NCBI GenBank assembly: GCA_032871835.1
Contig: CM065297.1
Coordinates: forward strand, 44,021,098 to 44,085,097
Origin: Dipteronia dyeriana
Lineage: Eukaryota > Streptophyta > Magnoliopsida > Sapindales > Sapindaceae
Direction of reading: 5' to 3'
Length of the DNA: 64,000 nucleotides
Both the position numbers and the translations under genes were made by a program. The notes under the pieces are model-generated. The model worked only from the letters and a program-made list of their open reading frames with translations, made no database searches and was not told the DNA's origin. Below are positions 44,191 through 54,602 of the stretch, piece after piece (within the stretch, counting starts at the first letter, position 1; every line of letters starts with the position of its first letter).

Positions 44191-44268
44191 GGCGAATTCA
44201 CTTGTGGAGAAAATAAAATGTAGCCGACAGTGGATAAAACTTAGCTGTGACTTTATTGATGGTCAAAG

Positions 44269-45158
44269 TGTTGGGGCTTATGCTCTTAAGATGTAATTTG
44301 TAAATGGATTATGAAATAAATAAAAGAAAAGTTCAATTCATTCTTGTTGTGTTGTTTATTTTATAACTTGTGCATATATTTAACATCCAAGATTGCCAGA
44401 TGTAATCTCGAACTGTTTATATGAGTGTCATATATGGATGGATACAGTAAGAGACGTGCAATCTAGAGAGTCCATAGATAGCAAATAAAGTTGGGTACTA
44501 TATTTGTTGTTAATCTATAGTTACGGTCCATTCCGTAATGTACGGTAATTCTATCCGGAATCATTCATATGGAGATATGAGAATGGAGGCGCCTTGTATG
44601 AAATGATCATATAGGACTGACCATGATCTATATGAATCTTTCACTAAGATCCGTTTACTGATGAGATTCATATATATCAACTAATGATGGCTATATGTGG
44701 GTGATCTTAATCCTGAGTGTCTTATCCACTCCTTAAGGTTAGATCTTGGTCTTTGATATACCATGGGTGAGGTCAGCTGCATTTTCTGATCAATATACTC
44801 CGTATGTTAGGATTGCGGTTTTGCTTGTGGCTAGGAAATTTTGTACACAATAGTGGAATCCATTTTTTCTTGTGAGAAGTATATGGTAGTTCCCTTAAGG
44901 GTTGATTCGGGGCTTGGACAATATGAGCGCTATCCTAATTCTGTAAGGAACTATGATTTATTGTCCATTAGAGAATCAACGGTACTTAAAGGATATATGT
45001 AATTAGAGGGGTATAACAGACATTTTGACCCTGCTCTAATTATGAACTATTATGGAGGATCACACAATATGTAATAGATATATCGATGGACACCGAGTTG
45101 TATAGGTCTGTGTAAAAGGGTCTGCAGTTGAGATAGTGCATCTTCAGGTTTTTAGTGG
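44269..45158 (+). repeat. Unclassified LTR-like piece (5' part), cut by T5
   Basis: It begins TGTTGGGGCTTATGCTC, a copia-like LTR start, and has no coding potential. The sequence is unrelated to the rest of the window. It ends at 45158 where T5 begins; the remainder would be right of T5, beyond the window. Preceding bases CAAAG would be its target site. Confidence 0.45.
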
Positions 45159-47671
45159 TGTTAACGTGAAATTTGTTTAGGATGAGAAATCCCTATTAAC
45201 ACCCTCGAGACCACTACCACGTAGGTGGTGGCGGGGGTTGGTATCGTTTATTACCTGATCTGATCTTGTATGAATATGAAGAAGGATGAAACATGAGGTA
45301 GGAGACATGCCATCCCGCCCATCGGGCTTCGTGCTTATGAAGTAGATCTGGGGAGCTTGAGGTTGTCTTGCTGGTGTGAAAGGGTTGATCTTGGTCCTGG
45401 TCTTGGTCTTGGTCTCGGTCCTCGGTCGGGGTCAGAGCCCGTTATGGTACCTAGAATCCCCATTAACACCCTCGAGACCACTACCACGAAGGTGGTAGCC
45501 AGGGTTGGTATCGTTGAATACTTGACTTGATCTTGTATGAATAAGAAAGAGGATGAAATATGAGGTAGGAGACAAGCCATCCCGCCCGTCGGGCTTCGTG
45601 CTTATGTAGTAGATCTGGGGAGCTCGAGGAGAGAAGCCATCCAGCCCGTCAAACTTCGTGCTTACGAAGTAGATCTGAGGAGCTTGAGGTTCTCTTGCTT
45701 GTGTGAATGGGTTGATCTTGGTCCTGGTCTTGGTTCTGGTCCTCGATCGGGGTTAGAGCCCGTCATAGTACCTGAAGCCCGGTTCTAGAGCCCGATTCCT
45801 TCCTGTAACTCCCCGACCTAGATAGCAAGTAAGGAGCTCTAGTGTCGGAGAGCTCAATTTCTGCTTTAGAGATGATGCAGGAGAGCCCATCGACTTCCTT
45901 CAAGCTGGTCTGGGTGGTTTCTCCTCATCTTGGTATGCGACTTTAGCATGTAGATGGGAAGATAAGCGCGCTAGGTCCAACGAGGTAGGAATCTAGCTCG
46001 CACTTATATACGTATGCATTACACAGGACACAAGTAAGAGAAACACAAATCTTTTGTAGAGGGAGGTGGACTGACCAAGGGGGAAAAAGCATCATGAATA
46101 ATCACATGCTGAAAAACCCCAAGGTAGTATCCGGAGGAAGCGGGAATACCCTTCCTTATGTATATAACAAAGAATGCTCCGGGGAGCTTACAAGAATGGT
46201 GAAGTAATACAACGTAGTCGCTCGCTCCAGAGAGCTTACAATGATGGTCGAATGTTGACCGATACCGGTATATTCTAGGTAAAGGTAACACATACATTGA
46301 TGATGTCGAGAGAACTCTAAACGAAACATGTATCTTTTGTCATTGATTGGAGCCTGATCCAATATGCCTTTTACAGGCATATTTATACATGATGACCACC
46401 TTGGCGTGCAAGTATGGGACTCTTCAATAAGTCTTTGTTTCCTTATCGAATACGATCCTTCCTTCAATGTAGTTGATCGGCTTGTAGCTATTATCTCGTA
46501 GAAGATATGATTGCTTCCTCTTTGGACTCTTCCTTCCTTGATAGGTGGGATTTTCTGTTATTGTTGACCCCCAATAATCGGTTGTGGAGGATATCTTGGA
46601 GGAATAGGTATTTGTTTCCTCTTTGGAATTTTCACTAATGATGGCCGTTAAAGAGTTGAATATTCTCTTATTAATGGTGTTGATCATGTCATTAACTGGG
46701 TTGACTAGCTCCATTAATGCGGTTGACCTCATTAATGGTACTTTAAATGTCTTGGAAGTCAATCCTCTCTTCCTACTTTGCCGAGAAGAGAGCTCTAGTT
46801 CTGCATGTCACTTTGGAGAGGTACTTCATGGAGGATACATAAGGTGACATTTGATATTCCTTGAGGGCGGGGTACCCTAGGATCCTGTACACTGGTAGGG
46901 TCCCCCGGAGAACCTCTCGATTGTCACGGAGCTAGATGCTGGTCTTCCCATGGAGCTTGTGCTAACCATTTTAGAGGCGAAATATCCCATTGGGTTCCAA
47001 CCTTGTAGTTAGGAGCTTGGCTCAGCTACACCGAGCTTTATCATGGAGCCTGACCTAATTATACAGGCTTCCTAGTGGGGTAGCGGCCTTGGCTAGCAGG
47101 CCCTGGTAAGGTGTTTGCCATAAAAAGGTGACCTTGGCTCACTTCAGGAAGGGTGGAGAGGTACGCTCGAGTACTGCTATTTCTACTTGATTTAACCATA
47201 CCAGGATCTACAGTATTGGCGCTTTTGGTGACGACGGGCTTTACAAGCTTTTTCATTTTATGCTCGGACAGTTCGAGATTATACCTCGACGAGGCAATAG
47301 TGCATTTGCAAGACAAGTTCGGCACCTTGAAGGTCTCCTAGTGAAAGTAGAGATAGTAGAAAGCTCTAGGAGAGTGTCACGAGATACCTTGATGTAGGGG
47401 GACCTAGGTCCTTTCACGTCGACCTAGCTTTGGGCTTTATCCTGGTATAAGGAGCTTGACACGGTCTTGTCGGACTTTATTTGGTAAGCCTGGACACGTG
47501 CAATATGCTCAAATGGTATGGGCTGCCTCGCCTTGCTCATGTAGGGTCATGTGGTAGCTCGACCTCGGGGACCTTGACACCCCATCATATAAGCCCGAAT
47601 TTGGACCCTTGTAGGAAGGCTGGGAAGTGGAAAATTCTTTTTTAGTCCCTAACCAAATTTTGCTATTAACA
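45159..47671 (-). repeat. T5 3' LTR, 2.5 kb with internal repeats
   Basis: TGTTAACGTG to TGCTATTAACA. Near its left end a module starting ATCCC(C/T)ATTAACACCCTCGA occurs twice (45187 and about 45449). It includes repeated CATCCCGCCCGTCGGGCTTC segments. The right third resembles the T3 LTR. Short ORFs (46019-46297, 46156-46467, 46424-46762, 47059-47325) show no known domain. Confidence 0.75.
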
Positions 47672-47686
47672 GAAGTCCCCTCTGAC
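47672..47686 (-). promoter_or_regulatory. T5 polypurine tract
   Basis: Minus strand GTCAGAGGGGACTTC next to the LTR start; same as T2 apart from few bases. Confidence 0.65.
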
Positions 47687-47939
47687 TTGAATACCGATAA
47701 GTATTTGGGGTTGGAGTCTGATTCTTGTACTACATGAATAATTTTGCTTGACCCTTTTTATTGGTAACCAGTATCTTTCCCAGTGATTGCCTTAGAGAAC
47801 TCGGGTACTATTCATTCCTACAAAATAAATGATATTGCTCGATCATGTTGGATGAAGCATCTGTGGTTAATATGGGTACCTAGAGTTCCTTTTCCAGGAA
47901 TCACGGTACTTAAATGAGCTGGTGAAATGATTCTGGTAG

Positions 47940-49020
47940 GCATCTATGCCATTTAGATCCTTCCTAGTAGGGTTGGCCCGGCCAAGGCAGCAGGATGACC
48001 TTTTGGTTGTTCTGATATCGTGATCTAGCAGGTAACTATGCTCTTACGCTTAGATCCTTCTTGGAGGTCGCAGCCCTACCAAGGCATCAGGAGCGCTATC
48101 TAGCTATATCCTAGTATCGAGATCTGGATGGCAACAATGCTCTTATACTCAAATCCTTCTTGGGGGTTATAGCCCGACTAAGGCATCAGGAGGCTATCTA
48201 GCTATTTCTTGGTTCTTTGATCCGGATGGCATCTATGCTCTTACAATCAGACTCTTCTTGGGGATCGTAGCCCGACCAAGGCATCAGAAGCGCTAAATGG
48301 CTATATCCTGGTATCGAGATCTGGATGGCAACAATGCTCTAACACTCAGACCCTTCTTGGGGGGTTGTAGCCCGACCAAGGCATCAGGAGCACTATCTAG
48401 CTATTTCTTGGTATTTCGATCCTGATGGCAACTATGCTCTTACACTCAGACCCTTCTTGGGGGTCATAGCCCGACCAAGGCATCAGGAGCGCTATCTAGC
48501 TATATCATGGTATTTTGATCCGGATGGCAACTATGCTCAAACACTCAGACCCTTCTAGGGGGTCGTAGCCCGACCAAGGCATCAAGAGCTCTATCTTGCT
48601 ATATCCTGGTAATTTGATCCAGATGGCAACTATGCTCTTACACTCAGACCCTTCTTGGGGTTGTAGCCAGACCAAGGCATCATGAGCGCGATCTAGCTAT
48701 ATCCTAGTATTTTGATCCGGATGGCAATTATGCTCTTACACTCAGACCCTTATTGGGGGTTGTAGCCTGACCAAGCATCAGGAGTGCTATTTAGCTATAA
48801 CCTGGTATTTTGATCCGGATGGCAACTTTGCTCTTACACTCGGATCCTTATTGGGGGAGGTCACCCGACCAAGGCATCAGGGTGATGAGGGGGCTTCCCC
48901 GATCAATCCCTGGTCTTGAGATCTTGATGGCAACTATGCTCTTACACTCAGACCCTTCTTGGCAGGGGTGGTGCCCGGCCGAGGCATCATGAGCGCTATC
49001 AAGCTATTTCCTGGTCTCGA
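47940..49020. repeat. T5 tandem array, about 98-base units, about eleven copies
   Basis: AAGGCATCA-type motifs at about 48081, 48180, 48278, 48378, 48478, 48576, 48674, 48771, 48871 and 48980. Units share GATCCGGATGGCAACTATGC and CTTCTTGGGGGTC. It is the longest of the three related arrays. Confidence 0.88.
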
Positions 49021-49210
49021 GGCGATCATTCTCAAATTACTCTGGCGATCCTCCTGGAGGGATTAATCCAGCCCGGGGCATTAAGAGGGCTATCTATCTC
49101 TCCTAGTCAAGGTGATCCTCCTAGAGGGATTCGATCCGGTCAAGGGCATCAGGAGTGCGGTGTAGCTCTCTTGGGAATGGCGATTCTCCCGGAAGGATTT
49201 ATTACGGATA
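49021..49210. repeat. Short degenerate repeat after the 98-base array
   Basis: GGCGATCCTCCTGGAGGGATT and similar (GTGATCCTCCTAGAGGGATTC, GGCGATTCTCCCGGAAGGATT) recur at about 49043, 49110 and 49178, spacing about 67 bases. It looks like a separate short array grown at the edge of the main one. Confidence 0.55.
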
Positions 49211-50330
49211 CCAATGTCGAAAGAGATGCAAACTCATGGTGAGCTAATACGAAGTTGTATCGATGCATTGTGGTATCAGTTGATAACCAGTCTCGCTCTA
49301 GGAGTTTTTGAACGAGTAGAATCTCTTGAGATGATCTTCATTATGAGTGTAGATAGTAGAATGGCTCTCCGTAAAAGACGCTTTTTATTGCGAACTAGAG
49401 GAAATTGTCTCACGCTAGGGTCATCACCCCTCTCACTAGAGTACTGAGAAAATATTGAGCTTCTAGTCCCCAAGTTATGTAACCTGTTTGGAAGTCCACT
49501 TGGGGTAGATGAGAGTCTTCAACAATCGTAATGGAGCTTGAGACCCCACTGTGAACGAATCAGGACCTTTGGGTGCTCCCCGAACGGATCGAGACCTCGA
49601 TGGCTCACTAGGGCATTGGAAGGCCCCATACAAATGGAGAGAAGCCATCGATATGATAATCTCCTTGAGCAATCTGGTGTTTGCTAAGGTCGAGCTCGTG
49701 CCAGCCAAAGAGGATGGTTACTTCTTCAACCTACGACCACATGGTGAGAGTGGTTTAAACTCTGCATGGCAGCGTGGCTACCTTGGGAGTCAAGGTGGGT
49801 GCTTCATTTGCTGAAGGACGCTTCTGTGTTGCATGCTAAGCAGCTCGAGCTCTTCTTCCCTCTGACCTGATCATCATTGGAGGATGGATACCTTGAATAG
49901 ATCACAGAGAAAGATAAGAGTTACATGGGTCCGCTCTGACTGAAGCCAGAAATTATTGAGATGATGGATGTGTAGATGATGAGGAGGACTTGGTTCCCAT
50001 TTCTACTTTCATGTCTAGTCGTGTTGAGGTAGAAACTACCTTGAAGTCCTCTACTGCAACGGATACATGGGGGGCTTCAATTCTGCCTATGTTTCTATCT
50101 GAATCTATTAAAGTAGAGGTCCAGATTGGTGTTGCCAAGGTAAGAGAGGTAAGAGAGGTAGGAGAGATCTCGATTGATCCAACTGATGAGATGGAGGTCA
50201 ATGCTGATTGAAGTTGATCCAACCAAGGTGGTGGAAGCTGGCTCTTAAGTAGCAGTGTTAAGAGATGATGACCCGTCCTTCAACTAAGCAAAAACACTAT
50301 GGAGGAAGGAGCTGCTACTGTTGAGGAGAC
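49211..50330. other. T5 interior, low-information stretch
   Basis: It includes diverged pieces of the downstream array (about 49560-49640: GGCTCACTAGGGCATTGGA). A plus-strand acidic ORF piece (about 49980-50211: SIDPTDEMEVNAD) recalls the acidic tail of the antisense genes, but I cannot prove descent. No gag-pol. Confidence 0.35.
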
Positions 50331-52190
50331 TAACCAGAGAGGAAGATCGGGACCAAGGTAGCTTGCTAGGGCGATAAATGGCCCCATACAAGTGGAGAGG
50401 AGACACCGGCCTAGTAACTGTCTGGAGACATTTTTGGGATTCTAGAAGTTTCCCGTAACAGAGAGAAGACTTTGGACCCCTCCGGGATGAGTGGTGACTC
50501 ACTTGAGCATTGGATGACCCTATATGAATGGAGATGGGCTACTTGTCTGGTACCGGTCCAGAGGCATACTTGGGATTTGAAGGAGCCCCCAAAAACTAAG
50601 AGAAAGCTCTGGACCATGCTGGGACGAAACAGGAGCTCAGTGGCTCAATTGGGCATTGACCGACCCTGTATAAGAAGTGAGGAGCCACTTACAGTGAGGC
50701 TGCTGCTCCAGAGGTTAGCTTAGGCATGTAGGAGGCCTTACCAAGAGTGGGAAACCTCTAGGCTCTCCTCGATTAGATCAAGCTTCGGTGGCTTGCTAGG
50801 GCGATGAATGACCCGGTACATATAGAGCGAAGCCACCGGTCTTGTAGCGGTGCTACTGCTCTAGAAGCTTGCTTAGGCACGTAGATGGACATACCAAATA
50901 TGGGAAGCTTCTAGGTTATCCTCGGTCAGATAGAGCTTCGGTGGCTTTCTAGGGAGGTGAATGGCCCGGTACACACAGAGCAAAGCCACCGGTCTAGTAC
51001 TGGTCCAGAAGCATGCTTAAGATCTTTAGAGTCCCCAGCAATTTAAAAGGAGGCTCTAGACCAAGCTGGAATGGATCGGGGTCGTAATGGCTCATTTAGG
51101 CGTTGATCAACCCAATAGTGGGAAACCTCTGGGCTCTCCTCGATCAGATCAGGCTTTGGTGGCTTTCTAGGGCGATGAATGACCCGGTACATATAGAGCA
51201 AAGCCACCGGTCTTGTAGCGGTGCTACTGCTCTAGAAGCTTGCTTAGGCACGCATGTGGCCTTACCAAATGTGGGAAGCTTCTAGGTTGTCCTCGATCAG
51301 ATTAGGCTTCGGTGGCTTGCTAGGGTGATGAATTACCTGGTACATATAGAGCAAAGCCAACGGTCTTGTAGCGGTGCTACTGCTCTAGAAGCTTGCTTAG
51401 GCATGTAGGTGGCCTTACCAAATGTGGGAAGCTTCTAGGTTGTCCTCGATCAGATCAGGCTTCGGTGGCTTGCTAGGGCGGTGAATGGCCCGGTACACAC
51501 TGAGCAAAGCCACCAGTCTGGTACTGGTCCAGAAGCATGCTTTGGATCTTTAGATTCCCCGGTAATTTGAATGGAGTCTCTGGACCATGCTGGAATGGAT
51601 CGAGGTCCTAATGGCTCACTTGGGCGTTGACCGACCCAAGAGTTGGAAACCTCTGGGCTCTCATCGATCAAATCAGGCTTCAGTGGCTTGTTAGGGCGAT
51701 GAATGACCCGGTACATATAGAGCAAAGCCACCGGTCTTGTAGCGGTGCTACTGCTCTAGAAGATTGCTTAGGCACGTATGTGACCTTACCAAATGTGGGA
51801 AGCTTCTAGGTTGTCCTCGATCAGATTTGGCTTCGGTGGCTTGCTAGGGCGATGAATGGCCCGGTACATATAGAGCTAAGCCACCGGTCTTGTAGCGGTG
51901 CTACTACTCTAGAAGCTTGCTTAGGCACGTAGGTGGCCTTACCAAATGTGGAAAGCTTCTAGGTTGTCCTCGATCAGATCGAGCTTCGGTGGCTTGCTAG
52001 GGCGGTGAATGGCCCGGTACACACAAAGCAAAGCCACCGGTCTAGTACCTGTCCATAAGCATACTTGGGATCTTTAGAGTCCTTAGAAATTTGAAAAGAG
52101 CCTCTGGACCATGCTAGAATAAATCGAGAGTTCAGTGGCTCACTTGGGCATTGACTGGCCCAGTGCATGAGGTGTGGAACCACTAATCTT
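50330..52190. repeat. T5 second array: 152- and 220-base units in an A-A-B order
   Basis: GGTGGCTT(G/T)CTAGGG starts units at about 50787, 50939, 51159, 51311, 51464, 51683, 51834 and 51988. Spacings are 152, 220, 152, 153, 219, 151 and 154. Short units (A) carry CTTGTAGCGGTGCTACTGC; long ones (B) carry CTGGTCCAGAAGCATGC and GGACCATGCTGGAATGGATC. Diverged units extend left to about 50330. Each unit starts with a hairpin-forming pair GGTGGCTT...AAGCCACC. Confidence 0.85.
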
Positions 52191-52752
52191 CTACTTGTCG
52201 TCCTGCTCTAGAAGCTACACAGCTGAGTTGGCTTCTTAGATTCATGGGTCGACCTGCTACCTCTACCTAGGAGCTTACGAAGGGCGGACCTGGAGGCATG
52301 AGGGGATCCCTATGAACAGGTCGAAGCCCAGTGGATCTGCTGGATAAGTTATACACTGGTAGTGGAGCGAATCTACTGTAAATGAGCAAAAGAGGTGCAG
52401 TTATACTGTATAGGAGCTCTCGATGTATCAGAATGGTTCAGCTATATAGGAGATCTTCAAGCGGGGAGCTTCTGTATTAAAGCTCCACGATTATCTGAAT
52501 AGGTTCACTTCATAGGAGTAGCATAATGAACTGGTTCCACTAGGAATCCCACGTACCATATTTTCTCCACAATGAACGAAACTCGTTAAATGATAAAATG
52601 AGCACCACATGCGATGCATAGGCAATATAGACAAGTATGGAGAAAATACATCAAAAATATAGTAAATGATATTCCATGAATAATGAATCTGTTACCTCGA
52701 TAGTATAACGATACTCATGTAGAGTCATAGAGGCTTTCAAAAGGGGAGTGGA
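52191..52752. other. T5 region before the primer site
   Basis: On the element's minus strand this is the leader. No ORF or repeat recognised apart from scattered AGGAG/GAGCTT words. Confidence 0.4.
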
Positions 52753-52772
52753 AACTTCCCATAGATGGCGCC
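52753..52772 (-). promoter_or_regulatory. T5 primer-binding-site region
   Basis: Minus strand TGGCGCCATCTATGGGAAG six bases inside the 5' LTR. It is the best kept of the Tat-type sites in the window. Confidence 0.7.
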
Positions 52773-52778
52773 AAAAAG

Positions 52779-53400
52779 TGTTAACAAGAAATTTGTTTAG
52801 GATGAGAAATCCCCATTAACACCCTTGAGACCACCACCACGGAGGTGGTGGCCGGGGTTAGTATCGTTGAATACTTGACCTGATATTGTATGAATATGAA
52901 AGAGGATGAAACAAGAGGTATAAGACAAGCCATCCAGCCCGTCGAGCTTCGAGCTTATGTGGTAGATCTGGGGAGCTCAAGGAGACAAACCATCCCGCAT
53001 GTCGGGCTTCGTGCTTATGAAGTAGATATAGGAAGGAGCTTGAGGTTCTCCTGCTGGTGTGAAGGGTTGATCTTGGTCCTGGTCTAGGTTATGGTCTAGG
53101 TCTAGGTCCTGGTCCTCGATCGGGTCGGAGCCTGTCATGGTACCTGGAATCCCCATTAACACCCTCGAGACCATTACCACGGAGGTGGTGGCCGGGGTTG
53201 GTATCGTTGAATACCTGACCTGATCTTGTATGAATATGAAGGAGGATGAAATAGGAGGTAGGAGACAAGCCATCCCGCCTGTCGGGCTTCGTGCTTATGT
53301 AGTAGATCTGGGGAGCTCGAGGAGACAAGCCATCCCGCCCGTCTGGCTTTGTGCTTATGAAGTAGTTCTGGGGAGCTTGAGGTTCTCTTGCTTATGAAGT
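52779..53400 (-). repeat. T5 5' LTR, truncated
   Basis: TGTTAACAAG onward, matching 45159 and following. The ATCCCCATTAACACC module is again present twice (about 52810 and 53148). It breaks at about 53390-53400, where copia leader sequence begins without an LTR, pointing to a deletion across the junction. Confidence 0.75.
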
Positions 53401-54602
53401 AGAACTAGGTCCCACCTAACTGTTAACATAACAAGCAACGTTTTCAATTTAAGCCTTGCATTTTTATTAACAAGAACTCTTTGAACGATACTAATAAAAG
53501 TACATTGAGTGTGTTACCAAGTTATCGACCTTCAATATAATCCCTCACGAATATCCCTCATTTGGGAGTAGATATCGTTTGGGCTAATTGTCTAGTCTAT
53601 CCTTGTAAGGAAGTATCTTGCTAAATTCCATTCATGAATACCTCTTGGGAGGTTATTTACGAAACATAAAGCTCAACTAAACTTGGAGGCCGTAGGTGTT
53701 CCAAAACACCTTCTCCCACTCAATTGTTTAAGGCGTGTGATCGAATTCCAAAGAATGATTTACCAAGTTATCTAGATGCCAATTTAGATACTTAAACCAT
53801 TCAATGCATGTTCATACTAAAAGAGATAAAAGAGTGGCACTCCTATTCTATATGACATGTTATCAAACAATGACAAACATTGCAATATTTACAAAAATAT
53901 AAATAGCTACAATTTTGGTCCATCCTAGAAAAACAAGTAAATTACATATATCTTGGAATACAAGAACTTCTTTCTTGGCGAACAAGTCTTCACGCGACCT
54001 TCGTCATTCGGACTCCCTCGGCTACCTCCCACTGGCGTGCGCACCCCTTGCCCTTACCAATGGGCGTGCGCATGTCACAAGCCCATAAAGGGCTGCCATG
54101 CGCAGCCCATGGCTACCACAAGGGCTGCCGTGCGCAGCTCAGCCACAACAAACGTGGCTGTGCTCTCTTCGCATGCACCTTCGTTGTCACAGCTCGGACG
54201 GTCCCAAACTTGTTCCGGTTACTCCTAATTCTTCAAACCTTTGAGTCTTCAAAACTTGAATGTATTACAGAAGAATTTACATAACAAAATACTGCAGTTT
54301 TTTTTATTACAACAACAAAATAAAAAAAACTTACAAACTACCAAGAAGGAAATTATGGCGATAATAGACCACCCTTCTTGTTACAATCCCAAAACAAAAT
54401 TACATTGAAATTCTAGGACGAAAATTGAGCAATAACAATCCACATATAAAACATATATATATCCATACATTCAAATGTAAATATATATGCGAATACCTAG
54501 AGTGTCATCTCTTTCTAAAACATGCATATACACAATAAAAGAAAAAGATTCACGAACACATACTTCAATTAATCAAGGGTACAACCAGGCTCAGATACCA
54601 AT
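53401..54602 (-). mobile_element. Copia D: leader remnant, tandem partner of copia C
   Basis: A copy of the copia C leader (compare 60783-61968), including the GC-rich block (about 53995-54200) and a PBS at 54588-54600 with one change (GGCTCAGATACCA). It adjoins the same LTR (54603-57079) that serves as 3' LTR of copia C. Coding part and its own 3' LTR are missing. The ORFs at 53953-54284 lie on the antisense strand of the leader and are not called genes. Confidence 0.75.
54588..54600 (-). promoter_or_regulatory. Copia D primer binding site (one substitution)
   Basis: Complement of TGGTATCTGAGCC; the standard site has TGGTATCAGAGCC. Two bases from the LTR. Confidence 0.8.

Larger units (their letters stand above)
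13560..44268 (-). mobile_element. T3: Tat-type gypsy element, 3' part, interrupted
   Basis: Visible parts are the 3' LTR (13560-14150 and 37297-37937), PPT (about 37938), antisense gene (38335-43159) and 97-base repeats (43680-44190). Sequence then changes at 44269. The antisense gene lies right of the LTR, so gag-pol would be further right on the minus strand, and it is not in the window. Two insertions split it: copia B in the LTR and a solo copia LTR in the antisense gene. The 3' LTR ends TA rather than CA at 37937, a probable point mutation. Confidence 0.75.
45159..53400 (-). mobile_element. T5: Tat-type element without gag-pol (non-autonomous)
   Basis: 3' LTR (45159-47671), PPT, a 98-base tandem array, a second array with about 152/220-base units, a PBS (about 52755-52772) and a 5' LTR start (52779) that is cut at about 53400. 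LTR ends, PPT and PBS are of the Tat kind. The 5.1-kb interior has no gag, protease, RT, RNase H or integrase in any frame. It would depend on proteins of another Tat element. Confidence 0.75.

Noticed and set aside
45335..45580. ORFs with repeated Asp/Pro/Arg (45335-45580, 52977-53328) as a possible gene in the T5 LTR
   Set aside because: They follow from a simple repeat (GGTCTTGGTCCTGG) inside the LTR, differ in frame between the two LTRs, and start in LTR sequence shared with noncoding copies.
47940..49020. Regular repeats that could suggest a CRISPR array
   Set aside because: Units of about 98 bases are similar over their whole length, with no constant repeat plus variable spacer pattern, and the context is a plant retrotransposon.
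49953..50222. Minus-strand ORF rich in Ser/Thr in T5 as possible gag
   Set aside because: No capsid or knuckle motif. The plus strand over the same bases looks more like the acidic tail of the antisense gene, and neither is convincing.
53953..54284. Overlapping ORFs in the copia leader (also 6383-6668, 21811-22254, 61293-61638)
   Set aside because: They are open because the block is GC-rich. Frames, lengths and strands differ between copies and they have no domain.
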